Assembly (NCBI GenBank): GCA_965249215.1
Contig: CBDFLN010000001.1
Location: 62,001-126,000 of the forward strand
Length of the DNA stretch: 64,000 nucleotides
Source of the DNA: G963667675 sp965249215
Lineage (GTDB): Bacteria > Chloroflexota > Dehalococcoidia > Lucifugimonadales > UBA3495
Reading direction: 5' to 3'
Below, piece by piece: positions 38,546 to 47,916 of this stretch. Position 1 is the stretch's first letter; each line of letters starts with the position of its first letter. Both the position numbers and the translations under genes were made by a program. The notes below the pieces were generated by a model that did no database searches, had not been told where the DNA came from, and was given only the letters and a program-made list of their open reading frames with translations.

Positions 38546-39793
38546 GTGGGGATGACCATCACGGAGAAGATCCTTGCTCGATCGGCTGGAGTTCAGGAGG
38601 TTGCGGCAGGAGAGCGTGTAAAAGTGCGCCCGCACTACACTGCCTGGTATGACGCAACTGCCACTCGCCGGATGCTCCAGACATGGCGGGAGATGGGCCT
38701 CAAGAGCATGGCCGATGCCGATAAGAAGGTCTTTTTCATCGACCACTACACCCCACCGCAAAATGAGGATGAGGCGCAGATGCTCGCCGATGCTCGAGCC
38801 TACCACAAGGAATTGGGGGTCCGGGTAGTCGAGCGGATGGGCATAGGGCATCAGGTCGCCGGGGAGATCGGCCTGGCCCGGCCTGGAGAGCTCTTCGCCC
38901 ACGGCGATGCTCACGTCAACACCCAGGGGGCCATAGGTTGCCTTGCCCTTGGAGGGATGAACCCTCTCATGCTCCAGGTGGAGGGCGAGATGAACATGAC
39001 AGTCCCGGGCACCATCAAGGTGGTGGTCAAGGGGAAGTTCCCCAAAGGGACCAACAGCCGGGACTTCTGGTTCAAGCTCTTTGGGGACATCGGCCCCGAT
39101 GGTGCCAGAGGATGCATGCTGGAGTTTGCGGGCCCTGCCATTGACGAGATGAGCATCGACGACCGCATGACCATGTGCAACTCGGTGCACTTCGCCGAGG
39201 CCCGGGGCGCTATCATCAATCCCGATCAGAAGACCCTGGACTGGGCACAGGGCCGCAGCGCGAAGCCTCTCGAGCCTCTTTACAGTGACACCGACGCCAA
39301 CTACGAGGATGTGTGGGAGTACGACGTCTCGGACATGGTGCCTTACGTAGCCGTCCCGCCCAACCTTTACGACTGCCGCCCCCTGGAGGAGTTTGAAGGC
39401 CGACGTATCGAACAGGCATATCTGGGCTCCTGCGCCTCCGGCAGGCTGGATGACCTTCGGTTTGCCGCCCAAATCCTCAAGGGGCATAAGAAGCACCCCG
39501 ATGTGAGGCTGAATATCATCCCTACATCGCAGGAGATCATGGGCAATGCGATGAAAGAGGGGATCATGAATGTGCTTATCGAGGCGGATGCCTTCACCAG
39601 CTCACCGAGCTGCGACTACTGCTTCGGTAAGTCGTCGTCCATGGCCCCTGGTGAGACGGCCATCTCCACCGGCACCCTGAACATCCCGGGTCGCATGGGG
39701 AGCACCAAGGCAGACATCTTTCAGGCCAACCCGGGCTCTGTGGTGGCCAGCGCCATCGAAGGGAAGATCACAGACCCGCGCAGGTACCTGTAA
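38546..39793 (+). CDS. aconitase/3-isopropylmalate dehydratase-type large subunit
   Basis: Large subunit of a [4Fe-4S] hydro-lyase of the LeuC/homoaconitase family, about 415 residues. Cluster ligands are the Cys in YLGSCASGRLDDL near residue 295 and the C-x-x-C in SPSCDYCFGK near residue 355. GDAHVNTQGAIGCLALG near residue 115 contains a conserved substrate-side His. The start is taken at GTG 38546, 8 bases after AAGGAGG; ATG 38552 is an alternative. It pairs with the small subunit 11 bases downstream. Substrate (isopropylmalate, homocitrate, methylmalate or another) cannot be told, as no leuA or leuB is adjacent. Confidence 0.9.
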   Translation: MGMTITEKILARSAGVQEVAAGERVKVRPHYTAWYDATATRRMLQTWREMGLKSMADADKKVFFIDHYTPPQNEDEAQMLADARAYHKELGVRVVERMGIGHQVAGEIGLARPGELFAHGDAHVNTQGAIGCLALGGMNPLMLQVEGEMNMTVPGTIKVVVKGKFPKGTNSRDFWFKLFGDIGPDGARGCMLEFAGPAIDEMSIDDRMTMCNSVHFAEARGAIINPDQKTLDWAQGRSAKPLEPLYSDTDANYEDVWEYDVSDMVPYVAVPPNLYDCRPLEEFEGRRIEQAYLGSCASGRLDDLRFAAQILKGHKKHPDVRLNIIPTSQEIMGNAMKEGIMNVLIEADAFTSSPSCDYCFGKSSSMAPGETAISTGTLNIPGRMGSTKADIFQANPGSVVASAIEGKITDPRRYL

Positions 39794-39804
39794 GGAGGTG
39801 GGCT

Positions 39805-40338
39805 ATGGCGGAGTGGATTCGGAGAGGCCGCGTGGCGTGGATCTTCGACGAGAACTTCGTTCCCGACCGGATTATGGGGGCCGATAATGTCCTCCTGTTC
39901 GATCCTGAGAAGCTGAAACAAGTGGCCATGAAGGACTTCGACCCGGACTTCACCTCCCAGGTAAAGCCAGGAGACTTCTTTGTGGCAGGGAAGAACTTTG
40001 GCTATGGTCGGGCCCATGCTCCAGTAAACATCACACTTGAGGCCCTTGAAATCGGTGGGATCATCGCCGACTCGTTTACCCATAGCTCGCACGATGGCGC
40101 CATCAACAACGCCTTCCCCATGGTGCTTCCGTGTCCGGACATCTCGAAGAAGGTCAGCCGCTGGGATGAGCTGGAAGTCAACTTTCAGACCGGCGAGGTG
40201 AAGAACCTGACCAAAGGAGAGACGCACCAGGGCCAAGGCTATGCTCGCGACGAGATGGAGATGGTTGAAGCTGGCGGCATGGTGGCCCTGATGACACAAC
40301 GGCTGCGAGAGCAGGAGGCCGCCTCTTCAAAGGGGTAG
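39805..40338 (+). CDS. aconitase/3-isopropylmalate dehydratase-type small (swivel) subunit
   Basis: A 177-residue swivel-domain subunit, partner of the large subunit upstream. It shows the family pattern WIFDENFVPDRIMG and a GKNFGYGRAHAPV motif near residue 67. The position of the latter corresponds to the LeuD GSGSSREHA substrate loop, here degenerate to G-Y-G-R-A-H-A. The start ATG is 6 bases after AAGGAGG. Same operon as the large subunit, and probably also the amidohydrolase 57 bases downstream. Confidence 0.88.
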   Translation: MAEWIRRGRVAWIFDENFVPDRIMGADNVLLFDPEKLKQVAMKDFDPDFTSQVKPGDFFVAGKNFGYGRAHAPVNITLEALEIGGIIADSFTHSSHDGAINNAFPMVLPCPDISKKVSRWDELEVNFQTGEVKNLTKGETHQGQGYARDEMEMVEAGGMVALMTQRLREQEAASSKG

Positions 40339-40395
40339 GGCCAAACCCGATCAGACCTGTTCAGCCACCAAAAGTGGTAGAAAAGGAGGAGACCT

Positions 40396-41589
40396 ATGGA
40401 GATCAAGTACGGGCTCGTCAGCTGTGACTCCCACGCACAGCTCGACAAGGAGAACTGGACCAAACGGATGTCCAAGGACAAGTGGGGGGATCGTATCCCA
40501 CACCTCATCGAGACCACCGATAAGGCCCACATCGTCGAGGAGATCGTCGCCAGAAGACCCGCGGCCGTCCAGGGTCGCCCTGCCGAGCGGTGGCTGGTCA
40601 ACGGCCAGGTGGTGGGGGACCGTGGGCCGTCCAACTGCCCCACAGTGATGGGCGACCCCATGCGAAAGTACTATCCCCAGCGATGGGAGGAGGTTCCGCC
40701 CAAGGTCTACGATCCCCCGGAGCGCCTCAAGGCTCTGGAGGAGGACGGCGTTGATGCCGAGGTCCTCTTTCCCAATGACCCTGTACAGGGTGGGACCTTC
40801 TTTCAGGGTGACGCGGTGTTCGAGTTGGCCTGCGTCCAGGCCTATAACGATGGCCTCGCCGAGTGGCGGGAGACCAGCGACCGGTTCATCCCCCTGACCC
40901 TGCTCCCTTATCTCAGCGACATCGAGACCGTGGTGGGGGAGGTGGAGCGATCGGTGAAGAAGGGCCACCGAGGGATCGTCATGTTGGCTGAGCCAAGCCA
41001 GAGCTTGAAGGGACTGAAGCATTTCAACGATCGGTATTGGGATCCCCTGTGGGCCACCTGCCAGGACCTGGAGGTTCCCATCCACTGGCATTCGGGCGGT
41101 GGCATCCGGTTGGGTGCGCCGCGCTGGGATGGATACACGCGGTGGGAGACTCAGGCCATGGGTGTCGCATCCGGCTTCGCGACCCAGGCCCAGTACCTGC
41201 CCAGCGTGATCTTCTCAGGGGTATTGGACCGGTATCCCCGTCTCCAGTGGGTGTGCGCCGAGACGGGCCTGGGGTGGATCAACTACATCCTGGAGGGCTG
41301 CGACCACGAATGGGAGCGACGCCATCTGTGGACCGAGGGGGTCCTCACCTCTCCCAGTGAGCTGTTCCAGCGCCAGCTCTATGTGGACTTCTGGTACGAG
41401 GAGGCGGGGATCCAGATGCGCCACCAGATCGGCATGGACCGCATTATGTGGGAGTCGGACTACCCTCACTCCACCTCCACGTTCCCTGAGTCCTGGAAAT
41501 TTGTGGAACGGACCCTGAAGGGGGTGCCGAAGGAGGAGCGCGAGCAGTTGCTGTACGGCAACGCGGTGCAACTCTACAAGCTAACATAG
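40396..41589 (+). CDS. amidohydrolase (Amidohydro_2 family)
   Basis: A 397-residue metal-dependent hydrolase or decarboxylase of the Amidohydro_2 (ACMSD-like) family. The N-terminal metal motif is SCDSHAQL (D-x-H variant). The central His is in PIHWHSGGG near residue 233, and the C-terminal Asp is in WESDYPHSTSTFP near residue 355. The start is ATG 40396 after AAAGGAGGAG. It follows the dehydratase pair on the same strand, so all three may act in one degradation route. Substrate unknown. A long inverted repeat follows the gene. Confidence 0.9.
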   Translation: MEIKYGLVSCDSHAQLDKENWTKRMSKDKWGDRIPHLIETTDKAHIVEEIVARRPAAVQGRPAERWLVNGQVVGDRGPSNCPTVMGDPMRKYYPQRWEEVPPKVYDPPERLKALEEDGVDAEVLFPNDPVQGGTFFQGDAVFELACVQAYNDGLAEWRETSDRFIPLTLLPYLSDIETVVGEVERSVKKGHRGIVMLAEPSQSLKGLKHFNDRYWDPLWATCQDLEVPIHWHSGGGIRLGAPRWDGYTRWETQAMGVASGFATQAQYLPSVIFSGVLDRYPRLQWVCAETGLGWINYILEGCDHEWERRHLWTEGVLTSPSELFQRQLYVDFWYEEAGIQMRHQIGMDRIMWESDYPHSTSTFPESWKFVERTLKGVPKEEREQLLYGNAVQLYKLT

Positions 41590-41610
41590 AGGCCCATGGT
41601 TTGATGCCTA

Positions 41611-41663
41611 GTGACAGGGCCACCGCGGGGGAACGGAATGCCTCGATTAGGTGGCCCTGTCAC
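41611..41663. repeat. long inverted repeat (14-bp arms, 25-base loop) after the amidohydrolase gene
   Basis: GTGACAGGGCCACC at 41611-41624 is exactly mirrored by GGTGGCCCTGTCAC at 41650-41663. The hairpin would be very stable but has no T-tract, so it is either an unusual terminator or RNA-stabilising element, or a symmetrical DNA site. It lies 21 bases after the stop codon. Confidence 0.6.
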
Positions 41664-41782
41664 GCGACTACAGGGTTTCAAATGGTTTCCCACGCTTTAA
41701 AGGGCACTGTTTTCTGTTGAAACGCCTCCAGCCCCGTGGTATTATTGCCGTCAAATAGTTCGGAAAATCACGAAGGAGCATC

Positions 41783-42256
41783 GTGATCGAAGCCGGAGAG
41801 GCCCTTCGGGAGCGTATCCGTCGGGCTGTTACAGGCCAGCCGCAGAAGACCGTGACGGTGCTCTCGTCCCTCCTGTCCGTAGAGGATGAGTTGGGCTATA
41901 TCCCTGAAGAGGCGGTCGAGGAGGTCGCTGAGTACACCGACAGCACCATCAACGACGTCTGGGCCGTCGCATCCTTCTACACCAATTTCCGCTTTGAGCC
42001 CCTGGGCCAGCACGTGGTGGAGGTCTGCTGGGGGCCCACCTGCCATATCCAAGGGGCCCAGGCCCTGCTTGAGCGGGTGCAAGAGGCCCTTGGGCTGACC
42101 CAGGAAGGGGACACTGCGGATGGCCAGGTTACTTTGAAGTACAACACCTGTCTTGGAGCGTGCGCCCAGGCCCCGGTGATGATGGTGGACCACCGGGTGA
42201 TGGGTCGGATCACTTCAGAGCAGGTTGGAGAGATAGTCAGCCAGCTAAACGGGTAG
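41783..42256 (+). CDS. NuoE/FdsG-like [2Fe-2S] subunit
   Basis: A 157-residue thioredoxin-like ferredoxin subunit of the 24-kDa complex I family. The [2Fe-2S] ligands are C-x4-C in EVCWGPTC near residue 82 and C-x3-C in NTCLGAC near residue 124. The GTG start follows AAGGAG. It is the first of three genes (NuoE-, NuoF- and FdhA/NuoG-like) in the order typical of cytoplasmic NAD-linked formate dehydrogenases and related bidirectional oxidoreductases. No other complex I genes are present. Confidence 0.92.
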   Translation: MIEAGEALRERIRRAVTGQPQKTVTVLSSLLSVEDELGYIPEEAVEEVAEYTDSTINDVWAVASFYTNFRFEPLGQHVVEVCWGPTCHIQGAQALLERVQEALGLTQEGDTADGQVTLKYNTCLGACAQAPVMMVDHRVMGRITSEQVGEIVSQLNG

Positions 42257-42324
42257 AGGGCGTAAGCCGCAGGCCCGGCCAGGCGAGGCTGGCCGGGGTT
42301 CGACCTTCCAATTTAAGGAGCGGG

Positions 42325-44082
42325 GTGGCCAACACCTTCGAGGAGCTTCTGAGCCAGGCACAGGAGGAGTGGAACGCCCTGGAACAGGGCTCCAAGCCTC
42401 GCATTCGGGTGGGCACCGCCATCTGTGGCCGCGCCGCCGGGGCCATGGAGGTCCTGGAGGCGTTCCGCCAAGAGTCGGGCCAACGGGGCCTGGAGGTTGT
42501 CGCCCACGAGGTCGGATGCCTGGGTCTATGCTACGCAGAGCCCCTGGTGGACATCCAGAAGCCGGGTCGCCCGCGCCTCTTCTATCGGAACCTGACCACC
42601 GAGCTGGTTCCTGAGATGGTGGAGGCGTACCTGGTCAACGATGACCCCCGACCAGACCTGGCCCTGGGCACGCTGGGGGAAGGGGCGATCTCCGGAGTGC
42701 CAGCTTTTGAGGAGCTCCCAACCTGGAGGCACCAGGTCCGGATCGCGACCCGCAACTGCGGCACCATCGATCCGTGGGACATCCGACACTATATCGCCCA
42801 GGGTGGATACGAGGCTCTGGCGAAGGCTCTTTCTTCCATGTCCCCGCAGGAAGTTCTGGACGAGGTCAGCAAATCAGGCCTGCGGGGCCGCGGTGGCGCG
42901 GCCTTCCCCACGGGCACTAAATGGGGCTTCTTGGCCCGCACCCCGGGGGATGTGAAATACATCCTGGTCAACTGCGAGGAGGGCGATCCGGGCGCCTTCA
43001 ACGACAAGGGGATCCTGGAGAGTGATCCTCACACCCTCGTCGAGGGGACAATCCTGGCCGGCTACGCGACGGGCGCCAGCTTCGGCTACGTCTTCATCCG
43101 CCATGGGCATGAGGGCCCCATCGAGCGCACCCGCCGAGCCATTGAGGCCGCCTACGAAGCGGGCCTGCTGGGAGAGGGCATCCTGGGCTCCGACTTCTCC
43201 TTTGACATGGAGGTGGCCCTTACCGGCGAGTCCTACGTCTCCGGTGAGGAGACGGCCTTGATGGAGGCTATCGAGGGGAAGCGGGCCATGCCCCGTTCCC
43301 GACCCCCATTCCCCGCCCAGTCGGGTCTGTGGGGAAAGCCCAGCAACATCAACAACGTCAAGACTCTGGCTTACGCCCCCGAGATCATCCGGCGCGGTGG
43401 CGACTGGTTCGCCTCCATCGGCCATGAGCGAAGCAAGGGGACGGCCATCCTCTGTATGACCGGGGCCATCACCTATCCGGGTATGTACGAGGTCCCTTTT
43501 GGCCTTACGCTGGGCCAGGTGATCCAGGAGGTCTCAGGGGGAGTCCCAAACAATGGAAAGATCAAAGTCCTACAGACGGGTGGACCCCTGGGTGGCGTCC
43601 TTGGCCCCGACAGTCTGGACATCACCCTGGACTTCGAGAGCATGGCCCAGGCCGGGGCTATCCTGGGCTCTGGGGGCATCATCGTTGGAGACGACCGCGT
43701 CTGCCCGGTGGACCTGGTCCGGAACCTGGTGGCCTTTTGCCAGTTTGAATCGTGTGGGAAATGCTTCCCATGCCGGCTGGGGATGACCCACCTGGTGGAG
43801 GTGCTGGACCGCATCGCCCAGGGCCAGGGACGTTCCGGAGACCAGGAGCTGATGGAGTCCATGGGACAGTCCATGTCCCTGGGCTCCCTGTGTGGCCACG
43901 GCCAGCTGGGATTCAATCCGGTTAGCTCGGCTGTCCGCTACTTTGGGGAAGAGTTCCGAGCTCACATTGAGGAGCATCGGTGTCCCGTGGGCAGCTGCGA
44001 GGGCACCTTCTACAAGCCCTCACGCACTCGACCTATGGCTTCAGGGGGGTGGTATGCCAAACGGGATTACGCTCACCGTTGA
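42325..44082 (+). CDS. NuoF/FdsB-like NADH-binding flavoprotein subunit
   Basis: Flavin subunit that exchanges electrons with NAD. About 585 residues. An N-terminal [2Fe-2S] thioredoxin-like domain (CGRAAGAM...CLGLCYAEP) is fused to the NuoF core. The NADH/FMN region is SGLRGRGGAAFPTGTKW near residue 190, followed by NCEEGDPGAFNDKG. The [4Fe-4S] ligands are in ESCGKCFPCRLGM near residue 475 and a later Cys in GSLCGHGQLG. The start is GTG 42325, with AAGGAG 4 bases upstream. The frame is open further upstream but overlaps the NuoE-like gene. Its end overlaps the next gene by 29 bases. Confidence 0.93.
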   Translation: MANTFEELLSQAQEEWNALEQGSKPRIRVGTAICGRAAGAMEVLEAFRQESGQRGLEVVAHEVGCLGLCYAEPLVDIQKPGRPRLFYRNLTTELVPEMVEAYLVNDDPRPDLALGTLGEGAISGVPAFEELPTWRHQVRIATRNCGTIDPWDIRHYIAQGGYEALAKALSSMSPQEVLDEVSKSGLRGRGGAAFPTGTKWGFLARTPGDVKYILVNCEEGDPGAFNDKGILESDPHTLVEGTILAGYATGASFGYVFIRHGHEGPIERTRRAIEAAYEAGLLGEGILGSDFSFDMEVALTGESYVSGEETALMEAIEGKRAMPRSRPPFPAQSGLWGKPSNINNVKTLAYAPEIIRRGGDWFASIGHERSKGTAILCMTGAITYPGMYEVPFGLTLGQVIQEVSGGVPNNGKIKVLQTGGPLGGVLGPDSLDITLDFESMAQAGAILGSGGIIVGDDRVCPVDLVRNLVAFCQFESCGKCFPCRLGMTHLVEVLDRIAQGQGRSGDQELMESMGQSMSLGSLCGHGQLGFNPVSSAVRYFGEEFRAHIEEHRCPVGSCEGTFYKPSRTRPMASGGWYAKRDYAHR

Positions 44083-46795
44083 TGGAGTTCAACTAACCGC
44101 CATGCCGGGCCAGACCGTCATCCAGGCGGCCATGGACGCCGGTATCTATATCCCCTACCTGTGCTACTGGCCTGGCATGAAGCCCTATGGGGCCTGTCGT
44201 ATGTGCGTGGTGGAGATCGACGGAGTGCGTGGTACGCCTGCCTCCTGTACCCAGCCCGCGGCCGACGGCATGGTCGTGCACACCAGCACCCCTCTGGCCA
44301 AGGAGCTGCGGCAGGGCATCCTGGAGCTTCTCCTCTCAGAGCACCCCCACGGCTGTCTGACCTGTCATCGCATCGAGCTGTGCGGGCCCCAGGACATTTG
44401 TCTCCGTCATGTTCGGGTCACGGACCGGTGCGTGGTCTGCCCCAAGAATGAGCGATGTGAGTTGAAAGACACGGTCCGATACGTAAACATGGACCTGGAG
44501 ACCCCCCTGGCCTACAACTACCGGAACCTGCCCATCGAGACCCGAGACCCCTTCTACGACCGGGACTACAACCTGTGCATCGTCTGTGCCCGCTGCGTCC
44601 GGGCGTGTGAGGAGGTCCGGGCCGATGACGCGATCTGCATGGTGGACCGCTCGGGCACTGCGCTGGTAGGGACCTCCCGGGGAACGTCGCTGCTGGAGTC
44701 GGGCTGTGAGTTCTGCGGCGCCTGCATAGACGTGTGCCCTGTGGGGGCTCTGGTGGAGCGCAAGTACAAGTGGGAGAAGGCGGTCAAGACCGTCACCTCC
44801 ACTTGCCCCCATTGCCCCGTGGGCTGTCAGGTGAAACTTGAGGTGGACTCCCGTGGCCGGGTCATCCGCTCCATTGGCGATTGGACTGCTGAGGCCAACG
44901 TTGGTCAGCTCTGCTTCAAGGGCAAGTTTGGCATGGAATACGTCAACCACCGAGCCCGCCTCAAGAGACCCCTCATCCGACGTGATGGCGTCCTGGAGGA
45001 GGCCACCTGGGAGGAGGCTCTGGACCTGGTGGCCTCAAGGCTACCCCAGTATCGTGGCGACTCCTTTGCCATGCTGGTTACTCCCCGGGCTACCAATGAG
45101 GACGCCTACGTGGCCCAGAAGTTTGCTCGCATCGTCATGGGCACCAACAACGTGGACGTCACCAGCAACACCAGCCCGGAGCAGGTGATGCCTCTGGGCC
45201 GCAGTCTGGGGGTGGTGGCTGCCACCGGCACTCTCCAAGAGTTGGAGCAGGCGGGATGCGTACTGGTGGTCAACAGCAACACTACGGAGGATCACAATGT
45301 GGCGGCGGTGCCCCTGAAGAAGGGACACAAGGCCGGGACCTTAAAGCTGGTGGTTCTCGATAGCCGGGAGGTGGAGCTCACCCGCTATGCCGACCTCTGG
45401 CTCCGACCCTATCCGGGCACAGAGACTACCCTCATCGCAGGCCTTCTACGGGTCATTGTGGACGAGACCCTGGAGGATAAAGAGTTCGTCGCCGCCCACT
45501 GTCAGGGCTGGGATGCCCTTGACCACTCTTTGGCCCACATTGACCTGGCCCGAGTCCAGGAGACCACCGGCGTTCCGCAGGAGAAGATCCAAGAGGCCGC
45601 TCGGCTATTTGCGACTCAGCGCCCGGGCGCCATTTTGTACGCTCTGGACAACGTGCCCAGGGAGCAACAGGCGGCTCTAGTTGAGGCTCTGATGGACCTG
45701 GTCCTGGTGACGGGCAATGTGGGTGCACCCTCGTCTGGCCTGTTTCCACTCCGCATGGGCACCAACGAGCAGGGCGCCTGGGATGCAGGATGCGTGCCCG
45801 ATTTCCTGCCCGGCTCGGTCCCGGTGGAGGACGCGCAGGCCCGTCAAAAGTTCGAGGAGGCCTGGGGTGGCGAGGTTCCCGTCGGCCCTGGCCTTGGCAT
45901 GGGCGGGGTCTTCGAGGGGACACAGAATGGCCGGATCAAGGCCCTGTACATCGTCGGGGACAGTCCAAACTTTGATGCCGAAGTCCTGGAGGCCCTCCCC
46001 CGGGCGGAGTTCCTGGTAGTGCAGGAGCTGTTTGCCAGCGAGGTTGCCCAACGCGCCGATGTGGTCCTGCCGCTTGTAGCCCCTGCGGAGCAGGGGGGGA
46101 CCTACACCAGTTTGGACCGGCGGGTCCAGCTCCTTCGGCCCGCGGTGGACCCCAAGGGTGATGCTCAACCCCTCTGGTTCACCCTTCAGGAGATCACACG
46201 ACGCATTGGTTCCCGGGGCTTCGATGCAGAGGGGCCCGCGGCGATCATGCAGGAGATCGCTTCCCTGGTCCCCGCCTATGGCGGCATCAGTCATGAGCGC
46301 CTTGAGCGTGGGGGTCTCCAGTGGCCCTGTCCTGCCTCCGACCATCCGGGTACGCCGCATCTGTACGAGGGCGGCTTTGATGGCAGAAAGGCGGAACTGG
46401 TAGCACCTCAGTCCTTCGCGAGGCCACAGGCCGCTCTTCGGGAGTTCCCCTTCCTTTATGTTCCTGGACGGGTCCTGGCTCAGCCCAACGAGGAAGTGGA
46501 AGTGGTCCGTGGCGAGGGCCTTAATGCCATCCGTAGGGAGGAGGCCATCGAAATTCACCCCGAAGACGCGCGGGCTCTGGGTATCGAGCCTGGAGACGCC
46601 GTGGAGGTGATGCTCCCCCTCCACAGGGTCCGTGGCCGAGCGCGGCTCACCGCCCCACTACGAGGTGTGGTGAACGCAACGACCCTCTTTGGGGAGTTGG
46701 CGACGACTCTGGACGCCAGTCCTGAGCCAGAACCCATGCTGCGGGTTCCAGGCCTGGGCATTCTGCCAAGCCGTCTTGAGAAGGTCTCAAGCTAA
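44054..46795 (+). CDS. formate dehydrogenase alpha/NuoG-like molybdopterin oxidoreductase without the usual active-site Cys/Sec
   Basis: A 913-residue protein laid out as an NAD-linked formate dehydrogenase alpha subunit. A [2Fe-2S] domain (CYWPGMKPYGACRMC) leads, then the NuoG-type Cys/His cluster (HPHGCLTC), two [4Fe-4S] motifs (CIVCARCVRAC; CEFCGACIDVC), a further [4Fe-4S] (CPHCPVGC ... LCFKGK), and molybdopterin domains with VVNSNTTEDHN and a C-terminal MopB-type barrel. In formate dehydrogenases NNVD is followed by a Cys- or Sec-His. Here it reads NNVDVTSNTSPEQVMPLG, with no Cys, Sec codon or His. Formate oxidation is therefore doubtful. Start ATG 44054 overlaps the NuoF-like gene end. 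Another Mo/W-dependent substrate or a purely electron-transfer role is possible. Confidence 0.88.
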   Translation: MPNGITLTVDGVQLTAMPGQTVIQAAMDAGIYIPYLCYWPGMKPYGACRMCVVEIDGVRGTPASCTQPAADGMVVHTSTPLAKELRQGILELLLSEHPHGCLTCHRIELCGPQDICLRHVRVTDRCVVCPKNERCELKDTVRYVNMDLETPLAYNYRNLPIETRDPFYDRDYNLCIVCARCVRACEEVRADDAICMVDRSGTALVGTSRGTSLLESGCEFCGACIDVCPVGALVERKYKWEKAVKTVTSTCPHCPVGCQVKLEVDSRGRVIRSIGDWTAEANVGQLCFKGKFGMEYVNHRARLKRPLIRRDGVLEEATWEEALDLVASRLPQYRGDSFAMLVTPRATNEDAYVAQKFARIVMGTNNVDVTSNTSPEQVMPLGRSLGVVAATGTLQELEQAGCVLVVNSNTTEDHNVAAVPLKKGHKAGTLKLVVLDSREVELTRYADLWLRPYPGTETTLIAGLLRVIVDETLEDKEFVAAHCQGWDALDHSLAHIDLARVQETTGVPQEKIQEAARLFATQRPGAILYALDNVPREQQAALVEALMDLVLVTGNVGAPSSGLFPLRMGTNEQGAWDAGCVPDFLPGSVPVEDAQARQKFEEAWGGEVPVGPGLGMGGVFEGTQNGRIKALYIVGDSPNFDAEVLEALPRAEFLVVQELFASEVAQRADVVLPLVAPAEQGGTYTSLDRRVQLLRPAVDPKGDAQPLWFTLQEITRRIGSRGFDAEGPAAIMQEIASLVPAYGGISHERLERGGLQWPCPASDHPGTPHLYEGGFDGRKAELVAPQSFARPQAALREFPFLYVPGRVLAQPNEEVEVVRGEGLNAIRREEAIEIHPEDARALGIEPGDAVEVMLPLHRVRGRARLTAPLRGVVNATTLFGELATTLDASPEPEPMLRVPGLGILPSRLEKVSS

Positions 46796-47096
46796 AGGAG
46801 CACTCGAAGCCCCCTGCCCGGTTTAGAGCGCTCTGATTGGGGGCACCGGTAGGTCCCATCGAACGAGATGAGCGCGGCCCAGTGCTGATTTCGTCGTACC
46901 ACTCAGGTGCTGATGTGTAGTTCGTCATGTGGATGATCATGTCGGGCGAAGGCTATCGGTTGCGTCTGAAAGCCCTCTGACGTACCATACAAGAGGTAGC
47001 TGGTCTTCCCTCGGATCGTTCTCAGAGAGGACTGTGAGCTATTTATCGCCACTCTCGCTCATAGGCAGCCTGGGGAATCAAGATAGAGGAGGCGAC
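46796..47096. other. 301-base gap, no gene seen
   Basis: I see no supported gene, RNA or terminator here. A plus-strand frame from 46929 runs into the reductase gene, but its first 56 codons do not look like protein. The end of the gap holds the reductase ribosome binding site AGAGGAGG at 47085-47092. Confidence 0.4.
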
Positions 47097-47864
47097 GTGG
47101 AACAAGCCCAGAGCCAGCCCGCTGCTACGGTAACCAGCCGTCCTCGGCCAGAGTTGCCCAAGGCGCGCATCACACGGCGGGAAGACCTCACGGGGGATCT
47201 CTGGAAGGTCTGGCTGGAGCCTGAGGTGCCCTTTACCTTCAAGCCGGGTCAGTACTGCACCATAGGCGCTGACAGCATCGAGCGGGCCTACTCCATCGTC
47301 TCTGCCCCCCACGAGCCTCAGATAGAGCTGTTTATCGAGCTGGTGCCTCCACCCGATGGACAACTGACGCCACTTCTCTGGAATCTGTACGCCGGGGACA
47401 CCATCACCATCCGTGATCGAGCCAAGGGGATCTTCACATTTGATCCCAAATATGAGAACCATCTCATGGTGGCTACTGTCACGGGAGTAGTGCCGTACAT
47501 CAGCATCATTCGAGATTATATTTATCGCGGGGCCTCCGGACACCGGTTCTACGTTCTCCAGGGCGCCAGCTATCAGGATGAGTTCGCTTACGATAGAGAG
47601 CTGCGTGATCTGGCCCAGGAACGGAGTGACCTGCTCACTTACGTCGACACCGTTAGTCGCCCGGCGGAGGAGCATAACGCGGGCTGGTCTGGAGAGACAG
47701 GGCGAGTCAACAACCTTGTCGAAAAATATATCGACGAGTTTAACCTGGACCCGGCCTCGACGCTGGTCTACGCGTGCGGACATCCTGGCATGATCGAAGA
47801 CGTGAAGGAGCGGCTGACCCCTAAGGGCTGGAAGGTCAAGGAGGAGCGGTTTTGGAAGGAGTAG
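47097..47864 (+). CDS. ferredoxin-NADP reductase-like FAD oxidoreductase
   Basis: A 255-residue FNR-fold protein. The FAD-binding barrel has the RxYS motif as RAYSIVS near residue 62, and KPGQYCTIG before it. The NAD(P)-binding half has TVTGVVPYISIIRDY near residue 120 and the C-terminal ACGHPGMIEDVKERL near residue 228. The start is GTG 47097, about 4 bases after GAGGAGG. It follows the NuoEF/FdhA-like genes after a 301-base gap and precedes rplS by 52 bases. Transfer between ferredoxin or flavodoxin and NADPH is inferred from the family. Confidence 0.88.
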   Translation: MEQAQSQPAATVTSRPRPELPKARITRREDLTGDLWKVWLEPEVPFTFKPGQYCTIGADSIERAYSIVSAPHEPQIELFIELVPPPDGQLTPLLWNLYAGDTITIRDRAKGIFTFDPKYENHLMVATVTGVVPYISIIRDYIYRGASGHRFYVLQGASYQDEFAYDRELRDLAQERSDLLTYVDTVSRPAEEHNAGWSGETGRVNNLVEKYIDEFNLDPASTLVYACGHPGMIEDVKERLTPKGWKVKEERFWKE

Positions 47865-47916
47865 GCCCCAAGGATAGCCGCCTGCTCTTTAGAAGATCAT
47901 TAAGAGGTTCACTGTC

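Noticed and set aside
42160..42324. Upstream extension of the NuoF-like gene
   Set aside because: It overlaps the NuoE-like gene out of frame and reads as low-complexity shadow; GTG 42325 has AAGGAG.
46929..47096. Upstream extension of the ferredoxin-NADP reductase-like gene
   Set aside because: The first 56 codons do not look like protein, while GTG 47097 has a strong GAGGAGG site and fits family length.
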